From contig AP026540.1 of the NCBI GenBank assembly GCA_026075535.2, positions 3,534,001 to 3,598,000 on the forward strand: DNA of 64,000 nt, given 5' to 3'. The notes below the pieces were generated by a model. The model saw nothing but the letters and a program-made list of their open reading frames with translations. It did no database searches and was not told where the DNA came from. Position 1 is the first letter of the stretch, and each line of letters starts with the position of its first letter. This stretch comes from Tricholoma matsutake. Taxonomy: Eukaryota; Basidiomycota; Agaricomycetes; Agaricales; Tricholomataceae. A program made the translations under genes and the position numbers. Positions 58,335-64,000 of the stretch are shown in pieces.

Positions 58335-59999
58335 TAGTGTTTGAAGGTCCAGTTTATCGAACCGGAAAAAAACCAAAACCGAACTGGACTGAACCACAGT
58401 CTGGTTCTTTTGCGGTTGCCTTAGTTTTCACATGGCAGTGGTTGCAGTTTCTTAAAATTGTATATTTATTTGGAACTGACAAAAGTCAGTTCAAACCGGT
58501 TGTAACCAGTTATACACATAACATTTACATTACTATACTATAAACTAAAATAAATTGTAATGGGACAAGCCGAGGACAAAAGAACCCAGAAAACAAGTGT
58601 TTAAATATCCCGTGGGTGTGCACAGACCATTTGATCACATTTGCACACCCAAACAAAAAAGTGGTGCCACTTGGTTCACCATTCCCACAGCTGCCAACAC
58701 AACAACAACGTAATGACATCAACATCAACCACCACCACAACCCTCAATGCTGCCTCCACCTCCTCTCCCTCCTTCCACCACCACCCCATCAATGCCTGTC
58801 ACTACCCACATCCTCCACATCAGATAACACTGCCATATGCCACCAACAAACCATGTCGGGCCCAAACGCCAACAAATGTCGTTTGGGCCCCAGGTAAAGT
58901 TTTGTTAATGTTCTGCTTCAACTAACTCATCTTTTATTTTATTTTTTAGGTTCTAACTATGTTATAACAACAAGATGGCACCAAGATGGCACCAAGACAA
59001 CCTACACCCACCCACATTGCACCCACCCATGCCACCGCTGCGAGCGCCTGCTCGCAGGGTGGTGATCGTTCTGGATGATGACAATGACCTCCTCTGCCTC
59101 CTTCCACCACCACCCCATCAATGCCTGTCACTACCCACATCCTCCACATTGGGCCCAAATGATGACAAATGTCATTTGGGCCCTAGGTAAAGTTTTGTTA
59201 ATGTTCTGCTTCAACTAACTCATCTCTTATTTTATTTTTTAGGGTCTAACTATGTTATAACAATGAGACAGCACCAAGACGGCACCAAGACGATTTATGC
59301 CCACCTACATTGCACCCACCCATGCCACTGCTGTGAGCGCCTGCTCGCAGGGTGGTGATCATTCTGGATGATGACAACGACAACAACTGCAGAAACGACA
59401 CACCACCCACACCACTGCTGCGAGCAACTGCTCATGGGGTGAATGAGGGTGGTGATGACAGACAAATTACCAACATGATGGACATGAATGCCAATGCTGG
59501 ACAAGGACACCAATGCCAATGCCAGATGAGGACACCAACACCAACACCAACACCAGATGAGGACACCAGGGCCAATAAAGATGCCAATGCCAATGCCATG
59601 ACGATGATGCCCTTGCATTCACTCCTGCAGTGGGTGCATATTTTTTCTTGTCCTCAGCCCCTCATCCTACTTTGTAGTACTTTTTTATTTTATTATCCAT
59701 ATGCCTGCTCATGGGCCCCTTCCCTGTGAGGGGCTTCATGTCATTTTAGAGTAGTAGTATTAGTCTTAACTACATATGTAGATTTACAAGATGGTTCTGA
59801 CCAACCTTGGGTCAGTCAGCAACTGGTTGTGGCTCAAACCAGCCCCAACCAGTTTCTAAACTGGTTAGAACTGCAACAAACCAGTTGCAGGGGGTCTGGT
59901 CCAGTTTTATGTAGATATTGAATTGAATTAAACTGGTTGTGGTTCTGGTTTGGCCCCAAGATAGGAAAAAACAAAACCGAACCAGACCTTTAAATACTA
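58335..59999. mobile_element. hAT-like MITE, family A, copy 4 (1,665 bp, carries palindrome-family repeats)
   Basis: Begins TAGTGTTTGAAGGTCCAG and ends with the complement of TAGTATTTAAAGGTCTGG. The 8-bp duplication is TGGAAAAC (58327-58334) and TGAAAAAC (60000-60007). It splits the Copia reverse transcriptase. Its interior holds the palindrome-repeat cluster at about 58600-59770. Confidence 0.85.
58600..59770 (+). repeat. Palindrome-bearing repeat family, cluster 3 (plus orientation)
   Basis: Two near-identical units. Each has CCACCACCCCATCAATGCC, then TGTCGTTTGGGCCC or TGTCATTTGGGCCC, a donor AGGTAAAGTTTT, a T-rich interval ending TTTTTTAG, then TCTAACTATGTTATAAC, and CTGCKAGCGCCTGCTCGCAG palindromes (59037 and 59329). 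A third palindrome, GAGCAACTGCTC, lies at 59421. The duplicated unit is about 300 bp (58757-59056 against 59096-59350 in part). Confidence 0.75.
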
Positions 60000-60391
60000 T
60001 GAAAAACAGCATGATCAACCTCACAGTGTGAGAGTCCAACATGAGCAAGGATACAGCACAGTAAATTGTAGAACTCGAAGGAAGATTGTTTCAGACTGTA
60101 GATGGCACAAAGTAGTCGGAGAACCGTCTTGGAATCAGATTCTGGAAAGCCAGGAATTTGCTTTAGATAGATGTCAAGAGAGAGTGGAGCATAAAGAAAG
60201 GCAGTCTTGACATCAAAGCTGAAGATCTCCCAGTCAAAATGAGCACCATGTGCAAGAACAATGCAAATGCTAGTAGTCTTTGCAACATGTGCATACATAG
60301 ATCCATAGTCCTTGGGGCATTGACTAAAGCCTTGTGCTACCAAGTGTGCCTTCTCCTTACCACAGATAATTGAAATTTGAGCCATCAGTAG
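60000..60391 (-). pseudogene. Copia reverse transcriptase, N-terminal part
   Basis: KAHLVAQGFSQCPKDYGSMYAHVAKTTSI and FSFDVKTAFLYAPLSLDIYLKQIPGF are canonical Copia RT motifs (KARLVAQGF and DVKTAFLHG). Truncated by a MITE at 59999 and, on the other side, by the palindrome-family insertion. Confidence 0.85.
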
Positions 60392-60401
60392 GACACAGCA
60401 C

Positions 60402-61041
60402 GGGTAACCCTCAGGTATATTTCCTCATACCCTTACCTGTACCTGTGAACACCATACCCACATGGGTACGGGTACGGTGTTACCATGGGTTTCCATGGGT
60501 TACCCATGGTTATTCATGGAATACATATTTTAATAGCTTATTACACTAAACTAAGCTAATAAAAAACCCCTCGCTCATGTTTGGAGCAAGGGAGGGGGTG
60601 GTGGACCTATTCTAATAAATAAATTACATTAAATTAATATAGAAAACCCCCCCCTCCACATTTTGAGTGAGGGAGGGGGTGGTGGTGCCTGTAGCCCCAC
60701 TCGCATTTGCAGCAAGAGAGGGGGGGGTGCTGCCTGTAGTCATCAATCCCCATTTCCACCCCATGAGCAGTTACTCGTGGTGGCAGTTGGGTCCTCGGGT
60801 CCTCCTCCTGGTCATTGTCATCATTCCACCCGCTATCCACCCCACGAGCAGTTGCTCATGAGGCTGGGGTGGGTGGTGTGCCATTGTGACATGGCGGCAT
60901 TGGTGTGGGGTCGTTCCATGTGAGCTCCTCATTCCAATCTAGGAAATGAAAGAAACAAAATAGTTAGTTTATGAAAAAAGAAACAAACAAAAAAACTTAC
61001 CATGGGCCCAAATGACGCAATCACATCGTTTGGGCCCAGGT
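60402..61041 (-). mobile_element. Palindrome-family repeat insertion (cluster 4)
   Basis: About 640 bp inserted in the Copia integrase/RT region. Flanking GACACAGCAC (60392-60401) and GACATAGCAC (61042-61051) look like a 10-bp direct duplication with one C/T difference. On the minus strand it starts CTGGGCCCAAACGATG...ATTTGGGCCCATG, followed by donor GTAAGTTTTTTT and acceptor TTCCTAG. Two GAGCAGTTRCTC palindromes lie at about 60760 and 60842. It ends with repeated GGGTAACC / CCATGGGT motifs. The termini are not inverted repeats. Confidence 0.6.
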
Positions 61042-61051
61042 GACATAGCAC

Positions 61052-62098
61052 TGTTGGGTGTGAGCATAAGGTGCAGTGATTTGCTGCATAATGCCTCATG
61101 TAGTCAAGTTAGTGTTGCCTTGACCAACTTGGGGCATTTTTGTATTCTTGAAATAACTTGACACAATGGACTCAGCCTGCTTAGTGTTGAGAGATGACCC
61201 ATCGACTTTTGGGGCTCCCTATCCATGTAAATATTTTCAGAATTCTGTACAATTTATTGGAATTGATATTGCCTTTGACTCATTTTTGCTGGTTGACTTG
61301 CAAAAAATGATTCAAAGGCAATGTCAATTCCAATAAATTGTACAGAATTCTGAAAATATTTACATGGATAGGGAGCCCCAAAAGTCGATGGGTCCTCTTT
61401 CGACACTAAGCAGGCTGAGTGCATTGTGTCAAGTTATTTCAAAAATACAAAAATGCCCCAAGTTGGTCAAGGCAACACTAAGTCAAGTAGTTTCCAAATT
61501 CCCCTTTGATGACCTCCTTCGCACCATCACAACAGATAATGCTTACTCAATGACCAGACTTTAGTTCCCAGGATGCTTCAACAGAATGGTAAGCAGGAAA
61601 AGCATCACTCTTTGCAGCAAGAAGTGAGGTATGACCAAAGTTCAAAGTATTACCAAGAATGGTCCAAAAATAAGCAGTTTTCTGTGGTGTAAGGATGGGG
61701 AAAGGACCACACATGTCCATGTGTAGGAGATCACAGATATCATGTGCACAGTTACCATGATGATCAAAGGGAGACTGAGGATGTTTGCCAATTAGGCAAG
61801 GAATGCAATGTGAATGTTGAAAGGATCCTTTAAACTCCATGCCAGTTGCATAGTTCTTCATCAAGACTGCATGAGTAGCATCTTGACCAAGGTGACCAAA
61901 ATGCCTGTGCCAAAGATCTGGAGTGAGCTCGACATAAGGGAATACTGGGAGTGCTATGTCAGCAGAGGGAGAGACCACAGGCAGTAGTATGAAATCACAA
62001 GGAAGGAATGATAGACGTCGATAGAGCTTAGCAACAAATGATAGGCATGCAAATGGTGAATCTGGTGGAAAATAAATGATGGTTTTTTTCATGCTCAA
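61052..62098 (-). pseudogene. Copia integrase (finger and core remnant), interrupted
   Basis: LWHRHFGHLGQDATHAVL and HCIPCLIGKHPQSPF give the H-x3-H...C-x2-C integrase zinc finger. LLHMDMCGPFPILTP begins the catalytic core. After a TGA at 61547 (fitting CGA) the frame continues as CCDGAKEVIKGEFGNYL, is split by the MITE at 61110-61480, and resumes as GIMQQITAPYAHTQQ, the TAPYAH motif of Copia integrases. Confidence 0.82.
61110..61480. mobile_element. hAT-like MITE, family C (371 bp), near-perfect hairpin
   Basis: Left end TAGTGTTGCCTTGACCAAC; the right end is its reverse complement. The arms of about 160 bp are nearly identical, with a short spacer centred near 61290. A perfect 8-bp duplication AGTCAAGT lies at 61102-61109 and 61481-61488. 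It lies in the Copia integrase core. Confidence 0.95.
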
Positions 62099-62238
62099 AT
62101 ATCAGTCACATTCTATCCTGCAAAGCCCCAACAGAAATCAAATTCAGGGGAACATTCAGTGCATGAAGACAGTCACACAGAGTTACCACAACTGAATTCA
62201 ATCCGCATTGGACATGAAATTTGACATCTCCACATGCT

Positions 62239-62639
62239 TGTTAGGGCAACACCCACTATCTGCTAGCTAAGACCATGCGGGTTCTCTCTACAAGAAGGGG
62301 GCGGGATCCGCGCTCGTGATGGGGGAATTGATGGTTTTGATGTGAGGGGTTATTAATAGGTGAGTTTGTTGACAAAGGCCTTTCACACTGAAAACATAGG
62401 TGGAATACCTAAGAGAACACAACTGGGGTCCCCTAGGCATATATTTAGGGTTTATATACTATGTTACACATATTGTACATTGTTGTTACCGACGCACTCG
62501 TACATGCGCGTACATTTTGATGCATGCAAAATAAAATTCTCACGCTATCAAAGTGTAGCATCATTTGGCATCATGTAGCGTAATTCAACATAATAAAATA
62601 AAATGAAATTTTATTAGGTAATGGGGTGGTTTCCTAACA
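62239..62639 (-). repeat. 3' LTR of the chromodomain Gypsy element
   Basis: Bounded by 7-bp inverted termini TGTTAGG and CCTAACA. It still contains CpGs (for example CCGACGCACTCG), suggesting a younger insertion than the elements to its left. Confidence 0.85.
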
Positions 62640-62650
62640 TTACCCCCCTT

Positions 62651-64000
62651 TTATGCCTTGACTTTCAGGCAAGAAAATATTACATTTGTCCCCTCTGTGA
62701 AATTTTGGTAAGGCCGGAATTTCATCCCCTCATACACCATTCTCGCAATGCGATGCAGAGCATTCGGATTACATTTAAAGAATTGGGCGATTGCATTCCA
62801 TGCTTGCTTACAATTCTCTTTGGGTTCCCATGAATTATTTTCGTCAGTATAGTTTTTCCACTTTATTAAGAACTCCAATTTGTTCCGTCGAAGATGTGAG
62901 TCTAGAATTTCTTCAACTATGTATTCTGGAGCACCTTCTACTATTATCGGAGGTTGCGGAGTAGTTTATTGGCCAGGAATAGTGGGTGGGCAGTAAGGGC
63001 ATAGGCAGGATACATTAATCTCAGGATCAATCTTGAATGATCGGGGTAATTTTAGCATTACCGCATTAGGCGAGATTACTTTAGAGATCGCATATGGGCC
63101 AACTTGTTTCTCCGTAAGTTTCTTTGAAGGTCGTGGAATATTCAGGTCCTTGGTATTTAGCCATACCAAGTCACCAACTTTGTACTCTGGAGCGCATGCT
63201 CGAGTACGATCCACGTGTCGCATCATGTCATCACATGCTTTCTTCAATGCCACCTCTGCTTCCTCTTGTACCTTTTGCATCTTAGATACAAAGTCTTCTA
63301 CCGACTGTACTTTGACTTCCCTTCTGGGTTCTACTCCCATGCGAGGATGATATCCATAATTCGCAAAAAAGGGTGACATACGAGTAGCCAAATGGAATTT
63401 GTTATTGTGGGAAAATTTGGCAATTGCCAACCATTTGGGCCAGTCAGTTTGTCGGTAGTTGACAAACATACGTAGGTACTGCTCCAACTCCTGATTCATT
63501 CTCTCTGTCTGCCCATCAGTCTGCGGGTGATATGCCATAGATAATTTAGTTTGAATTCCCAATATGTTGTTTAGTTCTCACATAAATGCGGAAGCAAATT
63601 GTGGTCCGCGATCGGAGATAACAGTATCGGGTAACCCATGTAACTGCCATACCTGATTTAGATAGAGGCATGCCAAACCCAATGATGAGGTTTCTGTAGT
63701 AGTAGGAATAATATGGACCTCCTTTGTAAAGCGGTCGCATACTACGAATATTGCATCGTACCCTTGAGCCTCGGGTAATCCGGTAATAAAATCCACAGAT
63801 ATATCTCGCCACAGCACTTTAGGTGTTCGGCATTAATTTTCCTGCAGGTTTCTTTGGAAATTTCTTCCCCCTCATGCATGTATCACATCCATCCACATAC
63901 CCCAACACATACTTTGAAATTCCGGGCCACCAATAATTTCTCATTACTAATTCCAATGTCTTCCATCTTCCTGGGTGTCCAGCAATTGGCATATTGTGAT
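62651..64000 (-). pseudogene. Integrase plus chromodomain of a Gypsy polyprotein (partial)
   Basis: From the right edge: integrase zinc finger (HNMPIAGHPGRWKTLE, CDTC), core DISVDFITGLPEAQGYDAI with DRGPQFASAFM and AYHPQTDGQTERMNQELE, GPYAISKVI, then a chromodomain [18 protein letters not shown]. The chromodomain is the hallmark of chromoviruses, directing integration to heterochromatin by family knowledge. Disruptions are few: a TGA after ASAFM at about 63577 (fits CGA), a TAA near 62966 and a one-base frameshift near 63828. Otherwise it reads well. Confidence 0.85.

Larger units (their letters stand above)
55808..62100 (-). mobile_element. Ty1/Copia element, fragmented by nested insertions
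   Basis: Minus-strand Copia order: pre-integrase and integrase finger (62.1-61.5 kb), integrase core remnant (to about 61.04 kb), reverse transcriptase (60.4-57.8 kb) and RNase H (56.6-56.2 kb), then a purine tract (complement of about 56019-56028) and LTR. It was invaded by MITEs at 56632-57813 (itself containing one at 57314-57686), 58335-59999 and 61110-61480, and by a palindrome-family repeat at 60402-61041. Part of the integrase and RT N-terminus is missing. Its 5' part is replaced by another Gypsy element at 62239. Confidence 0.82.
62239..64000 (-). mobile_element. Chromodomain Ty3/Gypsy element, 3' end (runs off window)
   Basis: Minus-strand element with a 401-bp 3' LTR (62239-62639; TGTTAGGGCAAC to TTTCCTAACA, with TGTTAGG/CCTAACA inverted termini) and a purine tract (complement of about 62641-62652). 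The integrase coding region continues beyond 64000. It is inserted in or next to the Copia element. Confidence 0.9.

Overview
The window is nuclear DNA of a fungus, most probably an agaricomycete (mushroom-forming basidiomycete). The evidence is very dense short introns in the single-copy genes, fungal Ty3/Gypsy and Ty1/Copia retrotransposons, and a degenerate ORF that resembles a multi-copy protein family I associate with Agaricomycetes. There are no operons, bacterial ribosome sites, CRISPR arrays or recognisable RNA genes.

Layout. Two gene islands with normal CpG content sit in a sea of nested, CpG-poor transposons. Island 1 (about 13.1-21.5 kb) holds an apparently intact oligopeptide transporter (OPT) gene on the minus strand, cut into about 41 exons, some only 3-7 nt long. 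Island 2 (about 39.6-46.1 kb) holds an RSC1/RSC2-type chromatin-remodelling subunit (two bromodomains plus BAH) and an uncharacterised membrane protein, both on the plus strand.

Repeats from left to right: a 93-bp tandem repeat (0.4-0.7 kb); a full-length Gypsy element with 425-bp LTRs and a 5-bp target duplication (1.5-7.5 kb); a 5.2-kb terminal-inverted-repeat element carrying a degenerate unrecognised ORF (7.8-13.1 kb); a family of palindrome-bearing repeats with conserved splice-donor-like junctions (clusters near 21.5-22.8, 31.3-32.3, 58.6-59.7 and 60.4-61.0 kb); a broken F-box/LRR-like gene and a ubiquitin-protease-like ORF (22.9-26.2 kb); a chimeric Gypsy element (27.5-30.5 kb); an LTR element whose 3' end has been flipped (30.5-34.7 kb); a second, internally deleted copy of the first Gypsy family (35.5-39.6 kb); a third Gypsy lineage (47.2-53.9 kb); a Copia element (55.8-62.1 kb) riddled with insertions; and a chromodomain Gypsy element running off the right edge (62.2-64.0 kb).

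Two themes unify the window. First, most nonsense codons in the dead elements are TGA where a homologous copy or the family consensus has CGA, which points to CpG methylation and deamination as the main silencing and decay force. Second, six short elements beginning TAGTGTT, each flanked by 8-bp direct repeats, form several families of hAT-like miniature transposons. They are inserted in the retroelements and once in each other, so the order of insertion can be read directly.
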